Below, in pieces: positions 33,060 through 41,197 of a stretch of 55,938 nt of DNA; the first letter of the stretch is position 1, and each line of letters starts with the position of its first letter. The stretch is from positions 1 to 55,938 of the forward strand of contig NZ_FPBO01000048.1 in NCBI RefSeq assembly GCF_900116645.1, read 5' to 3'. The translations under genes and the position numbers were made by a program. The DNA is from Pseudoduganella namucuonensis. Lineage in GTDB: Bacteria > Pseudomonadota > Gammaproteobacteria > Burkholderiales > Burkholderiaceae_D. The notes below the pieces were generated by a model. The model saw only the letters and a list, made by a program, of their open reading frames with translations. It was not told the DNA's origin and made no database searches.

Positions 33060-33107
33060 TTGCATGGTAATGCAATCGCCTTGTCGAGTCAATGCAACTG
33101 CATTACC
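33060..33107 (-). promoter_or_regulatory. prlF-yhaV promoter with two palindromic operators
   Basis: On the minus strand TTGACT (33087-33092) and TACCAT (33064-33069) lie 17 bases apart. TTGCAT-GGTA-ATGCAA (33060-33075) covers the -10, and AATGCA-AC-TGCATT (33091-33104) overlaps the -35. GGTAATGCA and TGCATTACC also form a larger inverted repeat. Binding of PrlF-YhaV to both would block the promoter, as in E. coli where paired sites are used. Confidence 0.7.
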
Positions 33108-33114
33108 TACCCGG

Positions 33115-36100
33115 TCAACGCTTGAAAATCAGCTCCGGCATTACCACCTCCCAGCTATCTCCGCGGCAGCGGCCCTGATATTCGGGCGAGTTGTCGCACT
33201 TGCGCCAGAACAGCACCGCGCGTACCCGCGCCGTCACGCAACGCATGCCGGCCGGCGGCTGGAAGTGTTTGGACAGGCGTCCGACGGTCGTGCCAGCCGC
33301 GTCATCGAGCCTTATTCCCCGCTCATCTTCGACATAGTGTAGTTGGTCTCCGACATGCAGGCCGGCAATCGCGCGATGCACAGCACTGTGAGCGTCCTTC
33401 CAGCCAGCAAAACTCAGCATGAGATCGCTCGGGCCGGGCAGGCAAAATCGGTACTCCAGGGGGCCGGGGGCCGGCAGCCATGAAATCGGCGACCGGCGAA
33501 CCAGGCACGCATGCTCGCCCAGCGCATCGATCATGGGATTGCCCACGTCCATGCGTGCCAGCGTCAGCGTCGCCTTGGCGCGCGTCATGGCGACGTAGTA
33601 CAGCCGCCGCACCGCATCCCGTTCTTCGCCCTGCCCGCTGCGCCAGTCGCCGTCGAGCACAAAGACATGGTCGAATTCCAATCCTTTGGCGCGATGTGCG
33701 GTCATGAGCAAGATGCCGGTCTGCTGACGACGGCTGGCCCGCCCCCATTCGGCCAGCCACTCTCGAAAGCAGGCCAGCGTCACCTCGCCGTCCCGGGTAT
33801 CCTCGGCAAACGCGTCAACGGCCTCGCCCAGCACGGGCCACCAACCCGAACCATCCCGCCCCGCCAACCAAGTCCGCAGGTCGTCGGCCTTGAGCAAACG
33901 CGTGCCGCAAGCCGCGCTGCGCTCGTCAAGGTAAGCCAGGAGCGCCTGGGTTTCGCGCAGGCGCCAAAGGGACGGAGCCTCCTCGTCGGCCATACTTACC
34001 GGTATGCCCGCGGCTTCCAGGGCGGCACGCACGGGATCGAGATACTTCCATTGGCGCGCGATCAATGCCGTCTTGGCGGGATCGAGACCGAGCGCCATCA
34101 TGCGCCGCAACTCCGTGAAGATGGCCAGCGCCTGCTGTTGCGCGTCCCTCCCGGCCGGGAGGACCTGCACACGCCCCTGGACCACCGGGTCGATTTGTTG
34201 CCAGGCACCGCCGGGAGCCGCGTTGGCGCGAGCGGCGTTGACGCGCACCGCCTGGGTTTTCATGCGCTCGGCCGCGCGCGCGATGACGAGGTTGGCCGCC
34301 GCGACGATGTGCGGTGTGCTGCGATAGTTTTCGATCAGCAATTCCTCCCGAGCCTTGTAATCCTCGGTATAGCGACGGATGAACTCGATCGACGCGCCCG
34401 CGAAGGCATAGATATTCTGGTCGTCGTCACCCACCGCGAACAGACTCAGGCGGCCGTCCTCGTCGCTGCGCTTACGCCCCGCCAACGCGGCAATCAAGGC
34501 GTATTGTCCGGGACCGATGTCCTGGTACTCGTCCACCAGGATCCAGCGAAAGCCGGCCAACAACCGGTCGCGCTGGAGGTCGGCATCTTCCGATGGCAGC
34601 CCGTGTCCTTCCAGCAGGGCGGTCGCCTCGGCCAGCACGGCATCGAAGTCGGCGTCCTCGCCGCCGCGATGGACAAAGCTGGCGCCAACCAGCCGCATCG
34701 CCAGTGCGTGACAGGTCAGCACGGTGACGCCACGCGCGTCCTCGCCAATGAGTTCAGCCAGCCGCTTGCGGATCTCCAGCGCCGCGTGACGGTTGTATGC
34801 CAGTGCCAGCACCGCGTGCGGATTCTCCCGGCGCATGCGGATCAGGTAGGCGATACGATGGACCAGCACCCGGGTCTTGCCGGAGCCCGGACCCGCAAGC
34901 ACCAGTACGTTGGCGCTTTCGCGATCGTCGGCGACGATGTTGCGCTGATGGGGGCGTGCCAGTGTTTCGACGATGGCATCCCAGGACTGCGGCGTGGTCT
35001 GGCGGGTGAGCTCGGTTTCCCGTCCCGGCAGCCAGCGCTGGCAAAACTCATTGCGCGAAAAACTGAAATAGTCCAGGGCCAGCTGAAGGGCGTCGGCCAT
35101 CTTACTGACGCCGCGCTCGGCATACTCGGCCATGATGTGGATTTGCCGGGTCAGCTCTTCGTAATGCAGGGCGAGCGGCTGATAATTGCTTTTTTCGAAT
35201 TGCAGTTTCCAGTTGCCCTCCAAGTGCAAGGTCATGGCGGAACGGAAGATGGTCAAGCCCTTGTTCAGCCGCAGCACTTCCTGCTCGTGCAACCACAGCA
35301 GGGCACGTTCGACCAGCTTGCGCATGTCCTTGGTTTCGGCGGCAAGCAGTGCGTCGCCGGCCACGCTGGCAGCGAGTTTGCCGACCGTGGTTTCCGCCAG
35401 CTGGTCAACCCCACGCGCGCCTTGCGCCAGCGTGGACAGCCAATGGTCCAGCAATTTTTCCGCGGCGCCGCGGCGCCGCTCGGCAAGGCGCTCCATGACC
35501 TGCCAGGAGCGATTGAGGGTGACCTCCAACATTTCGGGATCGCCCCCGCGCCTTATCTTCAGGCTGCCCTTGCCGTCATCGCCGTCGCGCCCATCGCCCG
35601 CCAGCCCGGCAATGACCTGGCGCACGCGTTGCGGTAGCGCGGTATGGCCTTGATCCTTCAGGCGTTGCGTCAGCAAGCGCAAGTGTAGCGGCGAAGTGTC
35701 GCCAACACCGAAGTCGGGCGCCGCCTCCTTCAACGCGGCGATCACGGCCGACTCCAGCGCGCAGGCATCGCGCAAGCGCTTTTTCGACGAGTTTTCCACC
35801 GCCACGTGGACGAATGCCGTCATCGCCATATCGTTGCTGGCGATGCCCAGGCGGTCGAACAGGAACAGGGTCTCGCGCAGCAGCTTGGCATCGAAGCCGG
35901 TGGCAGCCATCAGCTCGTCGGTGGACAGTCCTTCATCGGCCTCGGCGGCCAGCAGGTATTGGACCAGCCGCAGGCATTGGCGCCGATAGGCCACATCGGG
36001 TTCCGCCAGCAGGCGCTCGGCCTCCGCCAGGCTTCTCACGCGCAGCGACGACGGGAATATCTGCACGGCGTTTTCCTCGCGCCGCACCAGCCCGGCCTCC

Positions 36101-38268
36101 TCCAGCCAGGCGATGGCCGTGCGTACGCGGGTGTCATCGGTATTGCCGTCGCGCTTGAACTTGCCGTCCTCGTCCTCTTCCAGAATCTCGGCCGAGGTGG
36201 CGACCAACGCCTGGTCGCGCTCCTTCTTGCGCTGCAACTGGCGCAGGGCGCGCAGCACGCTCTGAATGTCGCGCCGCGACAGGCGCGACGCCGCGGACAT
36301 GCCGTGCTGGCGTTCGACGTCGTCGGCGGTGTACAGCAAGACGCTGCGCGCCTGCTTGCGGTCGCGTCCGGCCCGGCCGGCCTCTTGCAGGTAATTTTCC
36401 AGCGAACCCGGGATGTCGGCATGCACGACCAGGCGGACATCCGGCTTGTCGATGCCCATGCCGAACGCGTTGGTCGCCGCAATCACGCGCAGCGTCCCCC
36501 CGATGAAGGCGTTTTGCGTTTCCTTCTTGCGTTCCGGCTGCAGTTTCGCGTGGTACGGCGCGGCGGCCAGCCCTTTATCGCGCAGGAACGCCGCCACTTC
36601 TTCCACCTGCTTGCGCGTGGCGCAGTAGACGATGGCGCCACCGGCCAAGCCGGCGGGCAGCTCCCGTTCGATCAACTCGGCGACACGACCGAATTTTTCC
36701 GCCGGCGTGGTTTCGATCACGTCGAAGGCCAGGTTTTCGCGTTTCGACCCACCGTCGAATACGCGCAGCTCGATACCCAGCCGCTCGCGGAAGTGCCCCA
36801 CGATGTCGGCCACGACTTCGGGCTTGGCCGTGGCGGTCAGGCACTGGATCAGCGGCACCTCCCTGCCGGGGCTGGCGTCGGCACTTTCGCGGATGAAGCG
36901 CGCGACATACCGGTAATCCGGGCGAAAATCCTGCCCCCATTTCGACAGGCAATGCGCCTCATCGAAAATCCAGGCGCCGATATCGCGCTGCGCCAGCACT
37001 TTGCGCACGCTTTTATTGCGCAGCTGTTCGGGCGCGATGAGCAAGATGCCGACCTCCCCCAAGCGCACCCGGTCAAGCACATCCGCGCGCTCGGGCATGG
37101 ACAGCAAGCCGTTGATGGCCGCACAGCTGCCGATGCCGCGTTCGCGCAGCCCTTTGACCTGGTCTTCCATCAACGCCACCAGCGGCGAAATGACGATCGA
37201 CAGGGCGCCGGTACGCACGAAGCGCGACAGCGCCGGCACCTGGTAGCACAGCGATTTTCCGGTACCGGTGGGTAAGATGCCGAGCGCGTGTTCGCCCCGC
37301 ATCGCCGCCTCCACGATCACGCGCTGCAGGGGCAAGCCACTGGCGCTATCGACCGGTTCAGGGCGAAACGCGTAATCTTTGCCATACCATTGCCGCAGCT
37401 GCAGCAGGGGGTCGTGTTCGCGCAGGCACCAGCGGCACGCGGGACTGCCGCAGGGTGTGTCGCGCAGTTGCCGGATCAGCCGTCCCGCCTCGGGAAACTG
37501 ATGCCGCACCCACGGTGGCATCACCGAATCGCCGCCCGCCACGGAGATCCAGGCGAGCGCATAGGCCAACGGCCACGCGCATAGCCGCGCACGTTCGACA
37601 ATGTTCCGGCTCGCCTGCGCGCACGCGGCATCGTGAAGCAAGCGCGTCAGGGCAGCCTCGGCATCGGACGCGTCGGGTCGCGCCGCGCCGCGCACCTCGG
37701 CAAAGAAGTGATCGAGCCCGCTCACGCCGCGCTGCTCCGTCGTCAGCCAATGCCACGCCAGCAAGAGGTCGGGCGTATTCCCGGCCATCGCCTTCAGGCT
37801 GGTGAACTGATCGGCGAACACCCGCAGGGCGAGTTCGGCATCGAGCAGGGGATCATTCCGGCAGTTGCCGAGCAAGCTTCCATCCTGATAGTGCTTGACG
37901 AGGTGGTGGTAAGGATTGCGCGGGAACGCCAGGGGGTTGAGGCGCAGGGTGTCGATCGCGTCCTTGCCCAGCAGCCGCAGATTGGGCTGGGCGGCGCGCA
38001 ACTGGGGCAGGTCGAATGCGATCAGGTTGTGCCCCAACACATAGCTGGCGCTGTCGGCGAGCCTGTCGAGGGCGTGCAATGCATCGGGCAGCGTGCCTGG
38101 CGGATAAGCCACCGGCCCTATGCCACGGCCATGGACGCCAGCGAGCCGATGGATGCGCCCGCTGTCGCGACCGACTTCCAGGTCGATCGAAACGATGCAG
38201 GCGGTGATGTCCCCGGGGCCATTGGATGGCCGAGCGGTAGTGTCGGGGTTCGGTGTAGCGAGGAACAT
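33115..38268 (-). CDS. exonuclease-RecQ-UvrD triple fusion helicase
   Basis: A 1717-residue protein. Residues 25-150 form a DnaQ-like 3'-5' exonuclease: Asp29 and Glu31 (SIDLEVG), GHNLIAFD with Asp86, and Asp143 in NDPLLDAELAL. A cysteine cluster at 273-285 (CGSPACRWCLREH) may bind zinc. RecQ-type SF2 helicase motors follow: Walker A PTGTGKS at 333-339, DEAH at 436-439, QEAGRAGRDR near 628. A full UvrD-type SF1 helicase is at about 1105-1640: AGPGSGKT at 1125-1132, VDEYQD at 1245-1250, GDDDQNIYAFAGAS, TAHRAKGLEFDHVF, YVAMTRAK. All ATPase motifs are intact. It probably processes DNA ends; defence against phage or plasmids is a guess from context. Confidence 0.88.
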   Translation of the reverse strand: MFLATPNPDTTARPSNGPGDITACIVSIDLEVGRDSGRIHRLAGVHGRGIGPVAYPPGTLPDALHALDRLADSASYVLGHNLIAFDLPQLRAAQPNLRLLGKDAIDTLRLNPLAFPRNPYHHLVKHYQDGSLLGNCRNDPLLDAELALRVFADQFTSLKAMAGNTPDLLLAWHWLTTEQRGVSGLDHFFAEVRGAARPDASDAEAALTRLLHDAACAQASRNIVERARLCAWPLAYALAWISVAGGDSVMPPWVRHQFPEAGRLIRQLRDTPCGSPACRWCLREHDPLLQLRQWYGKDYAFRPEPVDSASGLPLQRVIVEAAMRGEHALGILPTGTGKSLCYQVPALSRFVRTGALSIVISPLVALMEDQVKGLRERGIGSCAAINGLLSMPERADVLDRVRLGEVGILLIAPEQLRNKSVRKVLAQRDIGAWIFDEAHCLSKWGQDFRPDYRYVARFIRESADASPGREVPLIQCLTATAKPEVVADIVGHFRERLGIELRVFDGGSKRENLAFDVIETTPAEKFGRVAELIERELPAGLAGGAIVYCATRKQVEEVAAFLRDKGLAAAPYHAKLQPERKKETQNAFIGGTLRVIAATNAFGMGIDKPDVRLVVHADIPGSLENYLQEAGRAGRDRKQARSVLLYTADDVERQHGMSAASRLSRRDIQSVLRALRQLQRKKERDQALVATSAEILEEDEDGKFKRDGNTDDTRVRTAIAWLEEAGLVRREENAVQIFPSSLRVRSLAEAERLLAEPDVAYRRQCLRLVQYLLAAEADEGLSTDELMAATGFDAKLLRETLFLFDRLGIASNDMAMTAFVHVAVENSSKKRLRDACALESAVIAALKEAAPDFGVGDTSPLHLRLLTQRLKDQGHTALPQRVRQVIAGLAGDGRDGDDGKGSLKIRRGGDPEMLEVTLNRSWQVMERLAERRRGAAEKLLDHWLSTLAQGARGVDQLAETTVGKLAASVAGDALLAAETKDMRKLVERALLWLHEQEVLRLNKGLTIFRSAMTLHLEGNWKLQFEKSNYQPLALHYEELTRQIHIMAEYAERGVSKMADALQLALDYFSFSRNEFCQRWLPGRETELTRQTTPQSWDAIVETLARPHQRNIVADDRESANVLVLAGPGSGKTRVLVHRIAYLIRMRRENPHAVLALAYNRHAALEIRKRLAELIGEDARGVTVLTCHALAMRLVGASFVHRGGEDADFDAVLAEATALLEGHGLPSEDADLQRDRLLAGFRWILVDEYQDIGPGQYALIAALAGRKRSDEDGRLSLFAVGDDDQNIYAFAGASIEFIRRYTEDYKAREELLIENYRSTPHIVAAANLVIARAAERMKTQAVRVNAARANAAPGGAWQQIDPVVQGRVQVLPAGRDAQQQALAIFTELRRMMALGLDPAKTALIARQWKYLDPVRAALEAAGIPVSMADEEAPSLWRLRETQALLAYLDERSAACGTRLLKADDLRTWLAGRDGSGWWPVLGEAVDAFAEDTRDGEVTLACFREWLAEWGRASRRQQTGILLMTAHRAKGLEFDHVFVLDGDWRSGQGEERDAVRRLYYVAMTRAKATLTLARMDVGNPMIDALGEHACLVRRSPISWLPAPGPLEYRFCLPGPSDLMLSFAGWKDAHSAVHRAIAGLHVGDQLHYVEDERGIRLDDAAGTTVGRLSKHFQPPAGMRCVTARVRAVLFWRKCDNSPEYQGRCRGDSWEVVMPELIFKR

Positions 38269-38284
38269 ATCCGAACTATGTCCT

Positions 38285-38299
38285 GTTAAGTTGCTTAAC
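38285..38299. promoter_or_regulatory. inverted repeat upstream of the triple-fusion helicase gene
   Basis: GTTAAG-TTG-CTTAAC is a perfect repeat 17 bases before the helicase start, overlapping a second one (GTTGC-TTAAC-GCAAC, 38290-38304). It lies between the MYG1 stop and the helicase ATG. It could be an operator or a weak end signal for MYG1; there is no T-run. Confidence 0.35.
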
Positions 38300-38322
38300 G
38301 CAACAGTTCGCGGCGTCCACGC

Positions 38323-39276
38323 TCACGCGCCCTGCCGCTCGATCGCTTGCAACGCCAGCGACGCCATCGTCCGGATGCCCTCGTACGACTTGGCTGCGGC
38401 GATGAAGCGGCCGTTGTGGCAAAAGCCGGCATCCGCGACGCCGGTGACCGCGGCCAGTTGCGCGTCCCGCAGGCCCGCCCACGCCGCCGGCAAATCGGCC
38501 CGCGCGGTGAAACTGTCGGGGCTGACCGGCACCGTGTGGATCATGTAACGCTGCTCGGCGATATTGTGGCTGATCACAAACAGCACCTTCGGCATTTCCT
38601 TGCGCACCACCTGGGTCCAAGGAATCGCGCCGTTTTTCAGGAACAGCACGCGGCCCTCTTCCAGCAGTTCGCCCTGCCGGACCTGCTCGACCGACAGCAA
38701 GGCGCCGACCCGGTACTTGACGGCGTTGGCCATGATGTCCGTCAGCAGCTCGACGGCGCGGAGAAACTGGCTGAGCCGGAACGCGGCGTCGGCTTCGCCA
38801 TAGCCCAGCCTTTGTTCGTCCAGCCAGTTGGGATTGAATCCGGACACCACGGCCGACAAGCCGTATCCGCCCGGCGCGTTCTTGGCGGCGCCCACATCGG
38901 ACAAGTCCAGGTATTGGACGATATCGGCATCGATCGCGTAGGCCATCTCGACCGCCTTCGCTTCCGACAGCCGATGGCCCGTGTGCGCCTCCGCCAGGGC
39001 GATGACGCAGCGCGCCCCGTACTCCCGCCACACCAGGCCCGCGCTGGCGTAGGGCACGCCGCTCTGCCGTGCGCCGGCGAACCCTTTCTGATGGTGGTCG
39101 AAGCGCCCGCTGGGGGCGTCCCAGATGCCGCCGACGTCGACCGCGAAATCGGCCGCCTCCACTTGCGCCGGGTCGCGCGTGCGCACGACTTCCGCCTGGG
39201 GAAACAATATTTTCAGGGCCGCGACGGCCCACGCGTCGTCCGCATGAAACTTGCCGCTGTGGGTGACTATCACCAT
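38323..39276 (-). CDS. MYG1 family protein (DHH-like, UPF0160)
   Basis: A 317-residue protein of the MYG1 family, related to DHH phosphoesterases; eukaryotic members are 3'-5' RNA exonucleases. Metal-site motifs are VTHSGKFHADD at the start, and GRFDHHQKGF. YAIDADIVQYLD and SGFNPNW follow. The ATG at 39276 has AAAGGAGA at normal spacing, so the extra 14 residues of the longer frame were left out. It is intact, unlike the relic at 32063. Its bacterial role is not established. Confidence 0.85.
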   Translation of the reverse strand: MVIVTHSGKFHADDAWAVAALKILFPQAEVVRTRDPAQVEAADFAVDVGGIWDAPSGRFDHHQKGFAGARQSGVPYASAGLVWREYGARCVIALAEAHTGHRLSEAKAVEMAYAIDADIVQYLDLSDVGAAKNAPGGYGLSAVVSGFNPNWLDEQRLGYGEADAAFRLSQFLRAVELLTDIMANAVKYRVGALLSVEQVRQGELLEEGRVLFLKNGAIPWTQVVRKEMPKVLFVISHNIAEQRYMIHTVPVSPDSFTARADLPAAWAGLRDAQLAAVTGVADAGFCHNGRFIAAAKSYEGIRTMASLALQAIERQGA

Positions 39277-39357
39277 AAGAATCCGATCTCCTTTGCAGCG
39301 GCCCGCGTTTGAAAACACGCCGGCCGGCAGGTTGTTGTGCCATCGGCCAAAGCCGGG

Positions 39358-40320
39358 TCAGCGCAAGGTACTCGGCGTCACGCCGAACTCGCGTTTGATC
39401 AATTTACGCAACGCGGTGCTGTCCTGATATCCGACCCGCGCCGCGACCGCCTCGATCGAGAGCGCCGTCGTTTCCAGTAAATGCGCCGCGTGCGACAAAC
39501 GCCGCCGTTGAATGAATTTGATCGGCGACACGCCGGTCGCCGCCTCGATGCGCCGCGCCAGCGTCTTGGGCGACAGCGCCAGTTCGGACGACAGCGCGGT
39601 CACCGTCATCGGCCGCGCCAGATGCGCGTCGATCCAGCGCTCCGCCGCGACCACCGTCTGGTCCACGTGCTCCAGGCGATCCCGCATCATATAGCGCGCC
39701 TGCGAAGAGCGCTGGTCGATCAGCAAATAACGCGAACACAAATGCGCCACCGACTCCCCCAACACGTCCGACACGATGGCCAGCATCAAATCCAGCTGCG
39801 ACAGGGCCGCGCCCGCGGTCAGGCACGGTCCGTCGCGCACCAGTATGCGCGCCTCGTCGAGCGTCACGTCCGGATAGCGCGCGCGAAACGCCGGGGCCAG
39901 CCACCATGCCGTGGTGGCCTTGCGCCCGTTCAGCAAACCGGCTTGCGCCAGCAGAAACGCCGCGCTGCACGACGCCGCGATCTTCGCCTTGCCCGCTCCC
40001 TCGGCGGCCAGCCAGGACATGGCCCGCCTGGTGTCGCCGCGCGCGAAACATTCGCCGAGCTCCCGATCCGAACGATAACCCAGGCCCGGAACGATGATCC
40101 AGTCCGATTCCGCCTGTTTTGCCGCCTTGATCTGGAGGTCGGCCTTCAGCCGCAATCCGGCGCCGGTTGTAACGCAAGCCTTGGCGGCGATGGTCCGGAC
40201 CCGCACCTGCGGCGCGCCGCCGCGCGCCGCGATGGACTGGGCCGCGCGCAAGGTATCCAGCGTGATCGACAAGCTGCTGTCGAACATGCCATCCAACACC
40301 AGGACCGTGACTGTTTTCAT
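39358..40320 (-). CDS. GlxA-like transcription regulator (DJ-1/PfpI plus AraC)
   Basis: A 320-residue regulator. Residues 1-175 form a DJ-1/PfpI-like domain (VTVLVLDGMFDSSLS, WIIVPGLGY, AASCSAAFLLAQAGLL) and residues about 215-320 an AraC helix-turn-helix pair (LSPKTLARRIEAATGVSPIKFIQRRRL, VAARVGYQDSTALRKLIKREFGVTP). The family senses small molecules and usually activates nearby genes. It is divergent from a glutathione transferase gene, with a clear inverted repeat between them. Confidence 0.9.
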   Translation of the reverse strand: MKTVTVLVLDGMFDSSLSITLDTLRAAQSIAARGGAPQVRVRTIAAKACVTTGAGLRLKADLQIKAAKQAESDWIIVPGLGYRSDRELGECFARGDTRRAMSWLAAEGAGKAKIAASCSAAFLLAQAGLLNGRKATTAWWLAPAFRARYPDVTLDEARILVRDGPCLTAGAALSQLDLMLAIVSDVLGESVAHLCSRYLLIDQRSSQARYMMRDRLEHVDQTVVAAERWIDAHLARPMTVTALSSELALSPKTLARRIEAATGVSPIKFIQRRRLSHAAHLLETTALSIEAVAARVGYQDSTALRKLIKREFGVTPSTLR

Positions 40321-40328
40321 TTGTCCAT

Positions 40329-40349
40329 TTTGACATAAAAAATGTCAAA
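40329..40349. promoter_or_regulatory. inverted repeat between glxA-like and GST genes
   Basis: TTTGACAT-AAAAA-ATGTCAAA is perfect over eight bases per arm and starts nine bases outside the regulator's ATG. Each arm contains a TTGACA -35 hexamer reading outward. It is a good candidate site for the GlxA-like protein. Confidence 0.5.
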
Positions 40350-40413
40350 TTTGATCCTTCACCGGCACGTCGCGAAACGCCAAACTGCCCACTCCCAAAC
40401 ACCAGAGAAAACC

Positions 40414-41112
40414 ATGCCAATTCAACACCTCAAGCTGTACCACTACCCGGCCAGCCGAAGCGCGCGCAGCAAATGGATGTTGCATGAGGTCGTCGGCGAC
40501 GCCTTCGAAGTCGAGAAAGTGGACCTTTACGGCGCCGTCCAGTATTCCGCCGAGTTCCTGCGCCTGAACCCCAACCATTGCGTGCCCGTGCTCGAGGTCA
40601 CATGGGACAACGGCGCGTCGCGGCATATGCTCGAAAGCGCCGCCATGGTCGCCTTTCTCGCGGACGCGTTCCCCGAAGCCGGGCTGGCGCCCTCCCCCGG
40701 GGCATCGCCGGAGCGGGCCGACTACCTGCAAATGCTGCACTTCGGCTCCACCTGGATGGACATGATGCTGTGGCAAATCCGCGCCCACGAGCATGTCTTG
40801 CCGGAGCCGGAGCGCGACCCGCGCACGGTGGCGAGATACCGCAAGAAGTTCCGCGAGGAGGTTGAACCCCAACTTGCGGCGCGGCTGGAGCGGGCGCCGT
40901 TCATCTGCGGACCGGAATTCACGGCGGCGGACTGCATCGTGGGCCATACCGTTTTCTGGGCGCGCGGCTATGGCTTGTGCCGCGACGAGATATTCCAGCG
41001 ATACGTGTCACACCTCTCGCAGCGGCCGGCGTTTGGCGCCGCGTTCTCGGACGTGCGCGACTTCGTACTCGACGCCACCCAACACCCCCTCTCCGCGCGC
41101 TTTACCGGATGA
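40414..41112 (+). CDS. glutathione S-transferase family protein
   Basis: A 232-residue protein with a thioredoxin-like N-terminal domain (LKLYHYPASRSARSKWMLHEV, NHCVPVLEV, MLESAAMVAFLADAFPE) and a helical C-terminal domain (PFICGPEFTAADCIVGHTVFWA). It may conjugate glutathione to electrophiles. Ser/Cys residues in YPASRSARS could be catalytic. The ATG at 40414 (MPIQHLKLYHYP) starts the fold; the longer frame to 40342 overlaps the inverted repeat. It is probably controlled by the divergent GlxA-like regulator. Confidence 0.88.
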   Translation: MPIQHLKLYHYPASRSARSKWMLHEVVGDAFEVEKVDLYGAVQYSAEFLRLNPNHCVPVLEVTWDNGASRHMLESAAMVAFLADAFPEAGLAPSPGASPERADYLQMLHFGSTWMDMMLWQIRAHEHVLPEPERDPRTVARYRKKFREEVEPQLAARLERAPFICGPEFTAADCIVGHTVFWARGYGLCRDEIFQRYVSHLSQRPAFGAAFSDVRDFVLDATQHPLSARFTG

Positions 41113-41197
41113 CCATCGTAGTGAACATACTTTGACATAATCGAGATACATTTCCTCCCCATACTTCCGCTCAACACAAACCACCGCGGAGGAAATC

